The notes under the pieces are model-generated. The model searched no databases. It was not told where the DNA came from and saw only the letters and a list, made by a program, of their open reading frames with translations. Both the position numbers and the translations under genes were made by a program. DNA of 64,000 nt from Siphonodentalium dalli (Eukaryota > Mollusca > Scaphopoda > Gadilida > Siphonodentaliidae), in contig CP136065.1 in the NCBI GenBank assembly GCA_032622095.1, forward strand, positions 25,743,141 through 25,807,140. The letters are read 5' to 3'. Below are positions 12,029 to 23,545 of the stretch, piece by piece (the stretch's first letter is position 1; each line of letters starts with the position of its first letter).

Positions 12029-12245
12029 CTAACATGGAAAGCTCTTATCTGTTCGATGACGTGCACATTGCTGCTGTTGATTGGGACCCAAACATCGTGT
12101 TCAAACTTCAAAGTTGTATTTTGTATGACTTTAGTGCGTCTTTACGTGAAATACAATGCCCGTAGAAAGTATTTATCGACCTATTTTGATAGCGGGAATA
12201 TTCAAAAGCGAATAATATTAGGAGTATTTTGGAGCGCAAACCGCC

Positions 12246-12298
12246 AAGTGGCATGGTTAGTTGGTGCAAGGTCGGTCGGGTTTGATCCCAGGTAACGG
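12246..12298 (+). repeat. tRNA-like SINE head (pol III A and B boxes)
   Basis: AGTGGCATGGTTAGTTGG resembles a tRNA A box and GGTTTGATCCC a B box (consensus GGTTCGANNCC), about 25 bp apart. There is no full cloverleaf, so a tRNA gene is unlikely. A decayed tRNA-derived SINE is the better reading. Confidence 0.4.
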
Positions 12299-13181
12299 AG
12301 TAATCAGAATGATATTAAAATACAAATATATATCCCTATACTTCTGTGCTGTAGCTTTGCCAGCCAATTGACCGAGATTAATGCATACATGTTGGAAGTT
12401 ATCCTCTTGCACGATAAGACTATTCGTATCCCACTGCGAATATGACAGTTTATCTTATTATATACTTCACTTGGAATTATTCCTGTCTTAGTTGATCGTT
12501 CAAAAATAGCGTTAATTGTCTTGTTGGGAGATAGGTATGTTTCGATAACCAGCCAGATATTCTGCAGTCCCAATGCAGATGTTAGGGGGGCTGGTGTATA
12601 ACCCCAACTTGGCAAGTTTGGACAAAATGTTCACCAGTTGGAAATTTAATGCCTCACACATCAATAGTTGGACATTTCAGACAAAATGTACAGAGTGAAT
12701 TTGATATTTGTATTTAGTCGAAGGTGGTTCTCCTAGTTGGGAATAGAATTCACCAGACTTGAACATTTGTGTCAGGTTCGAGGGGGGTGCGGTTGGAAAT
12801 TCTGTTGGACACCCCCCCCCCCCCCCCCAACACGGAATGTCCTAGAATTCGGTGACGGTTTGTAAATTACTATTCAGTATTATGTAAATCATGACTCTTC
12901 CTATCCGACTATAAACTACAAGTGTCAGAGCGGCCTTTTATTGTAATTTGTCCTCAGAATTTAATCTTCCGCATATTTGTGAGACAAACGCTCTTTTTAG
13001 TTTCCATATGAAGAACAGATTTAGAAGAATGCTCTTTATTTTTCGATGCGCAAAAAAAGTGATTTTGAGTGACGAATTGTCAATAGACATGTTTATCAAA
13101 GTCATCAAGCCTCGAGATTTGGAGCTGGACATTTGACAAATGAGGTCCTAAGAAGGTGAATTTGGTGCATGTCGCTACCCC
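12299..13181. other. non-coding with C tract near 12813-12829
   Basis: The minus-strand 103-codon ORF at 12304-12615 is unrecognised and its composition is AT-biased noise-like. The C tract follows a GTTGGACA phrase like those in 160-470. Confidence 0.3.
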
Positions 13182-13484
13182 GCACAGTGGGCTAGCGTCA
13201 CTAAGTTAACCCCATGGGGACATCATCCTGCTTTGGCTTAGGCTTAATCTTCTCTGGAAAGTATCTTTATTATTAAATTAACAAGTTTCTTTTAGTTTTC
13301 ACGTCCTTTTTTACTTTCTCTATATCCGCAAATTGGCAGACAACACAATGCAGAATCGATGGGTTCCCATCACCATCTTCATTATCTGGGAAATTTAACC
13401 AGAGTCTAAATGTCTCCCGCAGCAGATGAGGACATACGGAATGAGTTTCTAGGGTACGAATTTAGTGGCGCTAGCCCGCTGTGC
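13182..13484. mobile_element. MITE-like element with 23-bp terminal inverted repeats
   Basis: Left end GCACAGTGGGCTAGCGTCAC; right end reversed GCACAGCGGGCTAGCGCCAC (plus TAA in both). Two differences in 23 bp. The length is about 303 bp, with no coding. The CAGTGGGC start recalls hAT ends, but no 8-bp duplication is visible. Confidence 0.65.
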
Positions 13485-13762
13485 ATTATGAAAATGTCCA
13501 TAACCATATTTTGAGATATATATGCACAGGCGTGCACAGATATTTCAATCTAATCCAATCGTTTTCAATTTATCGTTCAAACGCGAGACAAGTTTTACGC
13601 TCTTTTTTTTAACCCTATTGGTAATAGAATAGCCATGAACGTTCGTTCCACTCCGAAGATATCGGGCCAGACTTCTAAACTATAGGGGCTAAAACGTTGT
13701 TTTACGAAAGGGCCCTATGTTTTTAGCATTATTATACAACGAGAATAAACAGGAATGAATGT

Positions 13763-13930
13763 CAAATAATGCATTTACCATTGATGGGGTTTTGGTCTGA
13801 CCGCAAATAATGAATTTACCATTTATGCGGTTATGGTCTGACCGCCAATAATGCATTTACCATTGATGAGGTTATGGTCTGACCGCAAATAATGCATTTA
13901 CCATTGATGAGGTTATGGTCTGACCGCAAA
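13763..13930 (+). repeat. 41-bp tandem repeat, four copies
   Basis: GGTCTGACCGC recurs at 13794, 13835, 13876 and 13917, exactly 41 bp apart, with ATGCATTTACCATTGATGAG between. The last two copies are almost identical. Confidence 0.9.
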
Positions 13931-14239
13931 TATGATCTTGCTCAAGAATGAAAAATGTCAGTTGAATAAGAGAAACGGGAATTTTAAAACTGGCAATGGT
14001 CGCTCTAAGATACACCCACTCGCCTGCTCTCCTAAAGTTTTTGAGAATAAAGCATTGTAATGGGACATCGAGGCCACAAATATTTCGTATCTTTATGGAA
14101 TCTATATTTGTGTATTCTTGTATGAATAGATGCCTATATAGATGTGCTGTAACATTAATTAAATGTAATATCACATCTTCAGAGTTAGTCTTGATGATTT
14201 TATGGCCTTTTAGAATTTCCCATAAAATGTGCTTATTTT

Positions 14240-14545
14240 GTCCCAACATTCATTTTGTAAATACCAAGGAACCAAGTAAATACCAAGAAACCAAATAAAT
14301 ACCAAGAAACCAAGTAAATACCAAGAAACCAAAGCCACTATAAGCCAGTATCTATATCCAGATTTTAAAAAGAAATTACGACGAGTGTGTGTGTTTTTTT
14401 ATTATGGAATGTTGACTTTATTTTTCCCGCAAATGTACCGCTCATGTTGTCCCAACATCCATTGTGTGAACACACAAACCCCAATGTCAGTTATTTTGTA
14501 CTCAAGATTTTAAAAAGAAATTATGACGATTGTTGTATTATAGAA
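14240..14545 (+). repeat. 19-bp tandem repeat inside a ~210-bp diverged duplication
   Basis: AAATACCAAGAAACCAA is repeated about four times at 14258-14333. Around it, GTCCCAACATYCATT (14241 and 14450) and GATTTTAAAAAGAAATTA (14361 and 14505) show an older direct duplication. Confidence 0.7.
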
Positions 14546-14718
14546 TGTTGACGTTTGTTTCCCGTGAATCCTATGTGATAATTCCCTCATCGGCCTACGT
14601 CCTGAATGGAAGTGTAATCTTTCTGGAAAGATGAGATTAAAACAATTGAGAATGTTAATGAATGACTGTATTGGACCGGCGTTTCATCGGGGACGTCTAC
14701 CACGGATCTAGTCGCAGT

Positions 14719-15085
14719 TTAACCCTTTCATGATGGGAGCTTCCTGATTTTTTGTGAAAAACCTCTGCCAAAATGCATTTTCTTATATATGCGAGGCGAG
14801 CATGGTCGTCTCGCATATAAAAGAGAATGCTCTGGCCTAACAAATTATATATTTTTAATAATTGTTAACAAATGCAAGAAAAATGAAAAAAAATTATAAA
14901 AAAAATAGTTAAAGAATGTAAGAAATAATGATAAAAAAAAATGATGAAAATTGTTTTAAAATGTAAGAAAAATTTATAATAAAATTGGTTGGTTCAATGC
15001 ATTCTCATATATGCGAGGCGACCTATGGTCGACGCGCTTATATAAGAGAATGCATTGGTACAGGGTCAGGTCATGCAAGGGTTAA
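14719..15085. mobile_element. piggyBac-type MITE 1 with two internal palindromes
   Basis: TTAA at 14719-14722 and 15082-15085 flank ends CCCTTTCATGA and, reversed, CCCTTGCATGA. Just inside each end sits a long palindrome (14767-14836 and 14995-15058) related to the 69-bp palindromes of MITE 2. Between them is an A/T-rich spacer of repeated TAAGAAA-type units. No coding. TTAA target duplication and CCCTTT ends are piggyBac hallmarks, so the family assignment is inferred. Confidence 0.85.
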
Positions 15086-15156
15086 CAATACAAATACCGG
15101 TACTACAGAGACGCCCTGTCAGATTAAAACATAAAATTAGTCAAACATTTTCTAAG

Positions 15157-15620
15157 TTAACCCTTTACCTAACAGAACGGCCCTGTGCCAATGCATTCTC
15201 TTATATATGCGAGTCGACCATAGGTCGCCTCGCACATATAAGAGAATGCATTGGCTTAACACATATTAAAAATGATAAAATTGTCAAAGAATGTAGAAAA
15301 ATATTATAAAAAATGTTAAAAAATGTAAGAATTTAAAAAAAAATTGTTAAAGAATGTAAGAAAAAATGGTAAAAAGTGTTAAAAAAGAATTGTTTTAGGC
15401 CAATGCATTCTCTTATATATGCGAGGCGATCTATGGTCGACTCGCATATATAAGAGAATGCATCGGCACAGGGTATAACTGTAGCCATCACAATGTGGTC
15501 AATGAACCGGTTCCAATGATATCCATATTTTTATGGTGTTATTGAGACAGACCGAAGATATTTTAGGCTGTTGAAGCTTTATTTGGGCGTTTTTGGCCGC
15601 TTTGTTAGGTAAAGGGTTAA
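15157..15620. mobile_element. piggyBac-type MITE 2 with twin 69-bp palindromes
   Basis: TTAA at 15157-15160 and 15617-15620; terminal repeats CCCTTTACCTAACA on both ends are perfect. Palindromes of exactly 69 bp lie at 15187-15255 and 15399-15467, each running from GCCAATGCATTCTC to its complement with centre near CGACCATAGGTCG. The AT-rich spacer has AAAGAATGTAAGAAA units. Right of the second palindrome is a unique tail (TCACAATGTGGTCAATGAAC) also found in the copies at 31.4 and 48.5 kb. Confidence 0.92.
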
Positions 15621-15804
15621 TTTTCAGCTTAATTTGACAAAAGAAAAATGAAAAATATGTGCGATCTACATCATATAGTATTGTACAGGAAGATGGACAC
15701 TCTTTTATTAAGATACGGTCATTGGAGTTGTGTTATATGAGCTGACAATAATTCTAAACGTGTTATAACTTCCATCCTTTTTTGAAAATAGATATCTCAC
15801 ACTG

Positions 15805-16290
15805 TTATGTGGTCATGCTAATGCGCTATGATGCTGGTGGGTCCTGCTGAATTGATGTGATGCTGTTAGGGCAAACCAATGCTGGTATCGTTATTTTTCT
15901 AAAGTTGTACTTTTCGCAGTGTTCGGATAATCTGAACACAGCCAGGTGAAGCCATTATGTGTATCAAACATTAAAAAACATATGCTTAATATTTTTAAAC
16001 TAGTTTATATTAGTTGTTGCAAATCGACTATAATCAAGATGGCTATTTGCGTCGTTTCGCAAATACCCGCGCAGCCATTTATTATTTTTTTCCAAAATAT
16101 ACTTTTTCTTGAATGGTACATGCAGACACTGTTTTTTCTCAATTCGCTCGGATTAGCCAAACACCGCACAAATAACTTTAGTAAAATGGCCGTACTTTTT
16201 CGAAACGGCATCAGTTTGCCATACCAGTATCAGATTAATTCAGCAGGACCCCAACACCATAGTAGACTAGCAGGACCACTTGAACTGGGG
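15805..16290. mobile_element. long-TIR element, family F (complete-looking copy)
   Basis: The left arm (15809-15885) and right arm (16209-16290, inverted) both read CAAGTGGTCCTGCTA-type sequence, then TATGATG, GGGTCCTGCTGAATT and GGCAAACTGATGC, about 80 bp each with mismatches. The body includes ATAATCTGAACA, GCCATTATG and TATCAAACATT, shared with the partial copy at 40893-41175. The 155-codon ORF from 15946 runs through body and right arm and is not credible as a gene. Confidence 0.8.
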
Positions 16291-16942
16291 TATATGTGGC
16301 CACCAAATCCTTCATATGATGGATCACAGGTCGATCTATATATTTCCTTGTATATAACACGTACATTCTACGGGTTTGTGGTTTCAAATCGGCATCCTCA
16401 GAGCAGGATATGAATGCACGAATAAACGGATATACATTTGAATACAGCGCGCTAACATGAGTGGTTATCGCACAGGAAAGGTCACAATGCAAAACCTACG
16501 GAAATGGCACAATCATGCTCCAGTTTCAATCGCCCTTGCATGAAAATAGTCAGAAGGTCGGTCGCCTCTGTAGCTTAGGTACTTGTACCGGTTCAGCGTG
16601 ATAGAACGATTAATTGAATTTCTGCTTATTCTCCAATATCTCTATAGTCAACCTGGCCTGGAAGCATCACGCGGCGTTATACTGTCTTACAATTTGAAAT
16701 ACCTCAATATATTGTCGAGCTAGTGTTTATATAGATTTATTATAGAGCATGTTCTTACTCACCTGCAGTGATATATATTCATTACTGGATAGACTACAGT
16801 AAACTTGGTAAAGCACGGTTTGCGGTGCGGCATGATGTGCGTATCATGTGGTTCGTTGAATTAGACCACACTGGAGGCAATGAGTGCATGCGGGCGACAA
16901 CGCAGAAAACGAAAGAAAGAAAAAAACGCTGCCACAGGATGG
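16291..16942. other. non-coding, nothing recognised
   Basis: No coding signal; purine-rich GAAAGAAAGAAAAAAA tract near 16910. Confidence 0.3.
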
Positions 16943-17542
16943 GGTCCTACTAAAAGCCGCCCGCACCGGACCGCACCGCCACTAGGGGACCGAGCGAGAT
17001 GGGGCATGCACTGTCGTGCATAATAGACCTGTATGAACCAACGTTCCAATTGCTAAGTCGATAGCTTGAGCGGAAATAGCACCGTTAGCCCCTAACTTGC
17101 GGCCGGTTCAGTAGGGTACGCAAAATAAAAAAGCACCCCTGTGGGAGGTGCGGTCGGCGGGTGTTATTTTCGGCGTTTTTGCGTACATTCATAGCGAATT
17201 CGACAGCAGCGTATGGATTCATTTATTCACTTCCGCTACAGCTAGCGACGTGCCAGATCGCCCACGAATGCAGAGGGGTATTTGCTGCAGGATATGATGT
17301 CCCTTTCCGTGGTCAGGCAACTAGGGGGTGCAGTCGGTGCATTTTTGGATTTTGCATGCGTACCTGACGGAACCGGCCGCAAGTTAGGGGTTAATAGTGC
17401 CGTTTTCGCTCGAGCTATCGAGATGGGGATTGGATCTTCGATATATACAGGTCTATTCTACACAATAGTGAATGTCCTATCTCACTCGGACACCTGGGGT
17501 GCGATATGGTGCGGACGGATGCAGTCGGCGTTTAGTTGGACC
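16943..17542. mobile_element. foldback element, ~200-bp arms, GC-richer than surroundings
   Basis: Arms at 16943-17150 and 17318-17542 pair over GGTCC-ACTAAA, CCGCACC, GAGCGAGAT, AATAGACCTGTAT, AGCTTGAGCG, CCCCTAACTTGCGGCCGGTT and GTACGCA. The central ~170 bp is unpaired. No coding. Small ORFs at 16861-17560 lie in the arms. Confidence 0.85.
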
Positions 17543-17683
17543 GGCAGGATTATAAGCTAGACGCATATATTTGAGGTTGGGGCGACTAATCTACTAGGGT
17601 CCATTATGTTTATCGGATGCGTTTGTCGGAGAGAACGTTAAATAGGAATGCACCGACACCCGCACACGTATGCTGTTTGGTGC

Positions 17684-17778
17684 GAAACTGAATTTGCCGC
17701 TGCGAATCCCATCGGACAGAAAATATCGGTATTTTCTGTCCGGCGTTCCGAATCCTGCCGCAGGGGGAATTCAGTTCA
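17684..17778. mobile_element. palindromic MITE-like unit
   Basis: Hairpin centred at ATCGGTAT near 17730: GAAACTGAATT, TGCCGCTGCGAATCC and CGGACAGAAAATA pair with the right arm. A related palindrome (CGGATGGAAAATA facing TATTTTTTGCGTCCG) is at 20559-20665. Confidence 0.65.
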
Positions 17779-18074
17779 GTATATATATAAGGTGAGAAAT
17801 ACCTACCTCTTACTACCTGATCACCGGAGTCCGTATCAACGTTGCACTTGACATCGCATATCAGAGTTACGATTCGTGATAGGGTATATGTACATGTATA
17901 TATAATATAAGCATGCAGAATTATGCATGAGGGTGTATATGTGGTATTGCGTGTTCGGCATATATATATTTTTGGGAAATATTGTGGATAATGGGTGTCA
18001 GTAGGAATAAATCTCGTTTTTTTTCGATCTGGTTCGATCTATAGGCATGCAAATTTAGGCTTCTATGCCGAAGA

Positions 18075-18436
18075 TGACTGAAACGTAAAACTATCGGACA
18101 GCTTTCGTATGACCAAATCGGAACGAACCCAGAAACGTGTGGGGTAGTTTCACAAAACAAACGCATCCGATTAACGGATCGGGAAAAATTCGTTGCCGCA
18201 ACCGCAAACATGTGCGCTTAGCTTTACATCGGTGTCCTAATCCGGCGGTGCGGTGCCGCGCATACGCAACGGAACCGCCGTGTGTAAAGCTAGCCACACA
18301 TCCTTGCGTATGCGTTAGCGAAAATAATCGGATCCGTTCATCGGATCAGTTCGTCGTGCGAAAGTACCCACACATGTGTGCGTTATCGTTCCGTTGGGGT
18401 CATGCGAACGTTGTCCGATAGTGATCGTTTCAGTCA
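18075..18436. mobile_element. foldback MITE with ACTATCGGACA ends
   Basis: The arms start TGACTGAAACG then ACTATCGGACA on both sides (right side inverted) and continue through CGTATGACC or CGCATGACC, ACGTGTGG-GTA-TTTC and GATCCGAT-AACGGATC. The total is about 360 bp. A related piece with AGCTAGCCACACAT-CTTGCGT occurs at 20690-20800. It ends 7 bp before the ATG at 18444. Confidence 0.75.
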
Positions 18437-18443
18437 CTTCACC

Positions 18444-20408
18444 ATGGATTTACAGGCGGAGGAATTGTTAGTGATTGTTGCTGTGTATGATTACCATAGG
18501 AGGTTAAGAAATAAACGATCTTCTCAGGGGGGGGGTCTGGAAAAAATGCACATATAGGGCCCAAAAAGTTTTTTTTCCGACCCCGAGGAACCCACCATCC
18601 CATTTGTGCAATTTTTTTCCTCCAAATTTTGGAAACTCACCCCCCTTTCTCGTGTTTTTATCAAAATTTAATCAGATTTTTTTCTAGCCGTTCTTCAATA
18701 GCTGTGTTAACTGCCTTTCAATCCCATTCCACTATCCTTTTTTGGTGCAAACTCTTGCTGTGTAAATTTAAGACTCTAGCAATAACATGCTTAATTGGTA
18801 AACACAGATCAGAAAAACGAAAAATAAACTATTTCCAGGTGTTTCCTGGTGTTTTCAGTATCTAACAACAATAATAAAGCATATAGTGTAGGTAGGTACA
18901 CTTGTCACAAATCTCCCTAGACCCCATTATAGCCTTAGTTAATATATCGAGTGTGTTGTGTCTGTCAGAGAACACTGATCAGTGTAAATAGTGGTAAACA
19001 GGTCAGGGGTTCCACAATTATTTGTGCATGACCAAAGAACTCTTTAGTCTTATCCACCGGGGTGGGGTGGGAGAGGGGAATTGTTTTTGGTTATGTATAC
19101 ACATATATACATGGTTATTATACCCCCGATATTAGTCGGCGGGTATATAGTTGACGTCTCGAGCCATCCGTGCGTCAGTCCGTACAAACATTTTGCATTA
19201 TAACTCAAGAGTCTGTTGTCATATTTTGATGCTCTATGGCATGGTGAAGGACCAGGAATGGGGAACGAATATGCATACTATCACGGGTTGTGAGCACCAA
19301 TGCCAACCAGAGTTATGGGCCCTGTTGAAGTGTCGGTTGTCGAATTTTGATGTGGTTTGGTGTGGTGATAGACCAGAATGATAGAGGAAGGATGTATGCA
19401 CATGCATGTATTACTGCATATCACAGGTTTCGCCTGGCAATGCATACCAGAGTTACCGGCCTTGTTCCATCCGTAAACACATTTTGTATTATTATAACTC
19501 AACCATTTGTACATTTGTGCACTAGAGTCTGCAGTATAGTCTCAGTCAGATTTTATTCTTGATTTTACTTTTAGTTTCAACTTTGAAGACATTGAAGAAT
19601 GTCATTTATCAATGCATCTGAATGCATCACATTATTTCAGTTCATCTATTTGTAAGCGATAACAGTATACAATTACTATTTTAGTTTAGTCGTGTTGAGC
19701 AGTAAAGCTCCAAGATGAAGTTCGGAAATTCAATGAGAATAGCGTCACCTTCAATTAGGATTGTCTGAGCAGTAAACAGTAACGGTCATTCATAACCAAT
19801 TCAGTTTTATTTGGATAAGTGTTGCAAATTAACATTACTTGCAATCACATAAGATGAGAAATAACCAGAAGGAATTAATTTGATTACACATTATTTCAGA
19901 CATTAGAAATGTATGAGTTACCCTTTTCAATTTCATGTTATGCAACAATCGGGTTAATGATATCTAGTCATCATTGAGTATTCACCATGTAGTATCCAAT
20001 TTGTGATATAGTTTTTTTTATTTTATTACTTTTATTCAGGTAATACAACTGGGGTAATATATTAATTTTGTTACTAAATATTTCTTCTGTTGATCATAAG
20101 TTTCCTGAACGCTATTACGGTGGTCCATTGTGAAGTGGGCCGGGATCCTGTGAAATCCAGAATGTTGCTAAATATGAGACTAAAGAGTCTCTATAGCTGC
20201 CTATATAGCCCTATACCAACAAACATGGTACTAACATGCTTACAAACAACATTACATGGTCAGTACTTGTAAAATGTTTGAAAAAAAAAACCCATTTTGG
20301 AAAACATTTACAAGCACGATACCCTATATACGGATTTTGTTTGCAGACCCCCCCCCCCCCCCCTGATCTTCTCGGAAATATCCTGCCACGAATTTTTGGC
20401 TGTCGTGA
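18444..20408 (+). pseudogene. short ORF split by element copy 1; possible Harbinger-type transposase N-terminus
   Basis: An ATG at 18444 opens 27 codons (beginning MDLQAEELLVIVAVYDY) up to 18524. The 1841-bp element then intervenes. Skipping the element and one copy of its 7-bp duplication, the frame continues at 20373 with RKYPATNFWLS and a stop at 20406-20408. The Arg-rich stretch followed by FW is reminiscent of N-termini of Harbinger transposases, but the similarity is slight and only 38 codons are left. It could be chance. The frame match across the insertion is what makes it worth listing. Confidence 0.35.
18525..20365 (+). mobile_element. 1.84-kb non-autonomous DNA element, G-run ends, copy 1
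   Basis: Bounded by CAGGGGGGGGGTCTG and, reversed at the other end, CAGGGG...GTCTG. The terminal repeats continue as AAA-AAAT-C--ATATAGGG. The flanking 7-bp duplication ATCTTCT lies at 18518-18524 and 20366-20372. A second copy lies inverted at 54514-56373, alignable along its whole length. No long ORF is inside. CA/TG ends with a 7-bp duplication fit P-like or hAT-like mobilisation loosely; the superfamily is undetermined. Confidence 0.9.
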
Positions 20409-20558
20409 TAGTCCACACATATAGATATACCCGGGGTTTAACTAGAAAGGCACAAATCTTCCACTTCTTGTGGTGTTATGGGAGTAGATCTAATTCGCGG
20501 CATGTTCTATTACTTTGAAAAATCGCGGCTTTTCCAGGATGACGTCATAAATAATTGG

Positions 20559-20800
20559 GAATTCCGCTCCGAACGCAAACGGAGCGACGATTTCTATCGG
20601 ATGGAAAATACGAGTATTTTTTGCGTCCGATAAAAATCGGAGGCATTCGGAGCGTCAGAATATTTTCGCATCGGAACCGCATGCATGTGTGGGTGCCCGT
20701 GCATTTCTATTTGATTTTCCGTCCGACAATCGCATGCCATAAAAATAACGCAACGCACCATACGCAAACGCAAGAATGTGTGGCTAGCTTTAGGGCCTTA
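20559..20800. mobile_element. palindromic MITE-like sequence, relative of 17684 and 18075 units
   Basis: CGATTTCTATCGGATGGAAA faces its complement around 20605. Further right, reversed, AAAGCTAGCCACACATTCTT matches the arm of the 18075 element. TGACGTCA, a CRE-type palindrome, lies just left at 20541-20548. Confidence 0.55.
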
Positions 20801-22289
20801 ACGACACAACACTCAAGGAATCTGCGACCTTCACACTCGTTTACCGCGACACAGTGTTAAATCCCTTTGATTGGATAACCCTACCGGTCTACCCACGCAT
20901 CGACCCAGACACCCTGAATATTTAGCCGCATCCTGGTTTGGTTTGTAAAATAGTCGGGCTACAGTCAACATGATTGCTGTTTTACAGACAAATCAAACAA
21001 GCGTCACCTGTATGACGTAATGGATGTGTGTTTATAAAGAAGACCTGTCCGAATTTACACCATATGTACAATACGTGTTTTGTACCAATAAATAATTAGC
21101 TCGGACCATATCCGTATATCCTTGAACCGTTCTCTCCTATGAACTCGCTCCTGTAGATATAATCTAGGAGTGGTCCGGTTGACTTTTAGTCACACCAAAC
21201 CAGTGGGTGTACGGACCTCTACTTTCCTCACGTGCCCAACACCAAAAGTCACGTGACTGCCAAAATTGTGTGGACCTCAACTTTCCTGAGTTTCCTTACA
21301 TAACCATCACCAAACTTCACCTGACTGCCAATGATATATTAAACAGTAGAATGTCGATTGCGAATTGGTTTCGCCGAATTATCTCAAGGTAAATGACGTT
21401 TCCATCAAGAAACCAACAAATTAATTGGTCTCACCAGTCGTTTAGTCGATTAGGGACTATCGCACTTATCAGACATCTCTAGTTACGCATGCGTGGTTTG
21501 AAGTATCACACAATGCCAGCACATTCCTTATTGTCGCCCGCCTACTTAAATGACATATCGCCATGATATCCCGATGCTAAACATTTGCAGAGATATCGCT
21601 ATAATCATATACTCATTCACCTGATGTCCAGACAAACCAATCAAGCTATGATTAAACTTATGTGTCGAATTGGTATACGTATAGAAGTATCGAAGATAAA
21701 TCGACGACACTTTCAGGCGCCAGTGACGTGTCTCTTTCATCTTTTTGTCTCGCAAGTACAGCTCATGTGATTGCAATTTCGTTGTAATTTATGTCCTTTC
21801 GATGTCCAACCGATCTGTTATCTCTATTTTGACAGCGGCAGTCTGGCAACATTGTTTGACCAATTCCAATGCTCTATCGTCGCACACCACCCATACGCCT
21901 ATACACAATGTAACCCACCTTTGAGATGCTCCAATTGCCTTGACACCATAATACTACCATTTGTAGGTTTTATATACCAGGAACAATAAAATGCGGCTGA
22001 TCCCACAATCCCGAAAGGAGGTGGCTTTTTGGGGCGTTGGACTTCTTTTTAAGAACATAGAATGCTGGGAAAAATATTAATCCAACTTGACGATAGATAA
22101 CATGCGTGTTCTCAAATGTGAATCACACACGCAATACCAAGATTTTTTTTAGCTAGCTCAGGTAATCTTTTTATCAACAAAAACATTATTATTTCTAAGT
22201 CAAACAAAGGCGTATAAGTCCGTCAACAATCATTAGACCGTGACCAAATTTGAACTTGGCTTCTGTGTTCTGAAGTTCTGAACTGAAAC
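20801..22289. other. non-coding; small direct repeat at 21203-21330
   Basis: GGACCTC-ACTTTCCT, then CACCAAA and CTGACTGCCAA or GTGACTGCCAA, occur twice about 65 bp apart. Nothing else is recognised; short ORFs at 21546-21989 are unsupported. Confidence 0.35.
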
Positions 22290-22780
22290 AATTTACCAAA
22301 TATTAAGAAACTTCAGAACTTGACCACATACTAGATATCAAGAAATTATGTGAAACCATTTACCAAATATTAAGAAACTTCAGAACTTGACCACATACTA
22401 GATATCAAGAAATTATGTTGAATATTGCTCAAGTTATTATTCGGACAGCCAATAAATTGAGATTTCTTAAGTCGAAAAGGGGCCCTAACTTCATAAAAAA
22501 AATCATCGAACAAAAATCGAACTTGACCTGTGACTTCTGAAATGTGACTTGAAAATATCAAGAACTTATGTTGATTATTGCTCACATTTATTATCCAGAC
22601 AACACAGAAATTAAGAGTTCTAAGTCGAAAATGGGGAATAACTCCATAAAATCATTGGACCTTTAAATTCGAAAAGTTGTGATCCAGACAAACGGACAGC
22701 ATGACACATGGACGGCTAGACGGACGGATAATGGTTATAATAGTCCTCCGAAAACTTCGAGGGGTAGTAAGATCGTACAT
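22290..22780 (+). repeat. dispersed repeat with 66-bp and ~150-bp direct duplications
   Basis: TTTACCAAATATTAAGAAAC recurs at 22292 and 22358 (66 bp apart, nearly identical). The downstream block with ATTGCTCA, GACA, GTCGAAAA-GGGG and ACT-CATAAAA recurs at 22410 and 22560. The right end has GGACGG-TAGACGGACGG. Confidence 0.7.
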
Positions 22781-22793
22781 ATATATATATATA

Positions 22794-23545
22794 CTAGCAG
22801 GTGGACCCGACTTCGTCCGGGCTGTTTCCCCTCTGCTTTTCGGCGAATTGCGCGATTTGACCTTGAATTGTCCATTTTGAAGGTCAAGGTCAGGTGGGGT
22901 CACGATTTGACCCGTCCAAAACACTGCCCGGACAAAAGTACCCGACAAAAGTACCCGTCGAAATCCATCCGGTTTTACCCGATTTGACCTTGAATTGATC
23001 ATTTTGAAGGTCAAGGTCAGGTCTGGGTCACGATTTGACCCGTCCAAAACACTTAGTGGACAAAAGTAACCCTATGTATCAAATTTCGTGGAAATTCCAT
23101 CAAAATTCGCGATTTGACCTTGAATTGACCTAATTTCAAGGTCACGGTCACGTCGCACGGGCAAATGAATAGGCTTATGAGACTCTCCATACGAAAGTAT
23201 CCCTAGACACTAATTTTCATCGAAATCCCGTGATATTCGGACGTTTGACCTTGAAGTGACCCGATTTCAAGGTCAAGGTCACATCACACGGGCAAATTAA
23301 TAGGCCTATGCCACTCCCCGGCCGAAAGTACCCCCACATACCAAGTTTCATCGAAATCCCGTGATATTCTGGCGTTTGACCTTCAAATAACCCGATTTCA
23401 AGGTCACGTCGCACGAACAAATTAATATGCCTATGCCACTTCCCGGCCGAAAATACCCCCACATACCAAGTTTCATCGAAATCGGCTCGGCCGTTTTCGA
23501 GTTAATCGCGATCACACACACAGATCTTCCAAAATATATAATAGA
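22794..23545 (-). mobile_element. non-autonomous Helitron-like unit 1
   Basis: Read on the minus strand, the 3' end has a hairpin (CCCGGACGAAGTCGGG) about 10 bp before a terminal CTAG (22794-22797). The 5' end starts TC followed by TATTATATATTTTGGAAGATC. These are Helitron hallmarks: TC start, hairpin then CTRR end, no target duplication. The body contains five pairs of TGACCTT-A and TCAAGGTCA arranged as inverted and direct repeats between 22858 and 23406. No coding. Confidence 0.75.

Noticed and set aside
12246-12298. tRNA gene
   Set aside because: No complete cloverleaf or acceptor stem; only A- and B-box-like pieces.
15946-16413. 155-codon plus-strand ORF
   Set aside because: Runs through the body and inverted arm of a long-TIR element and beyond; no domain, and the related copy at 40.9 kb is not open.
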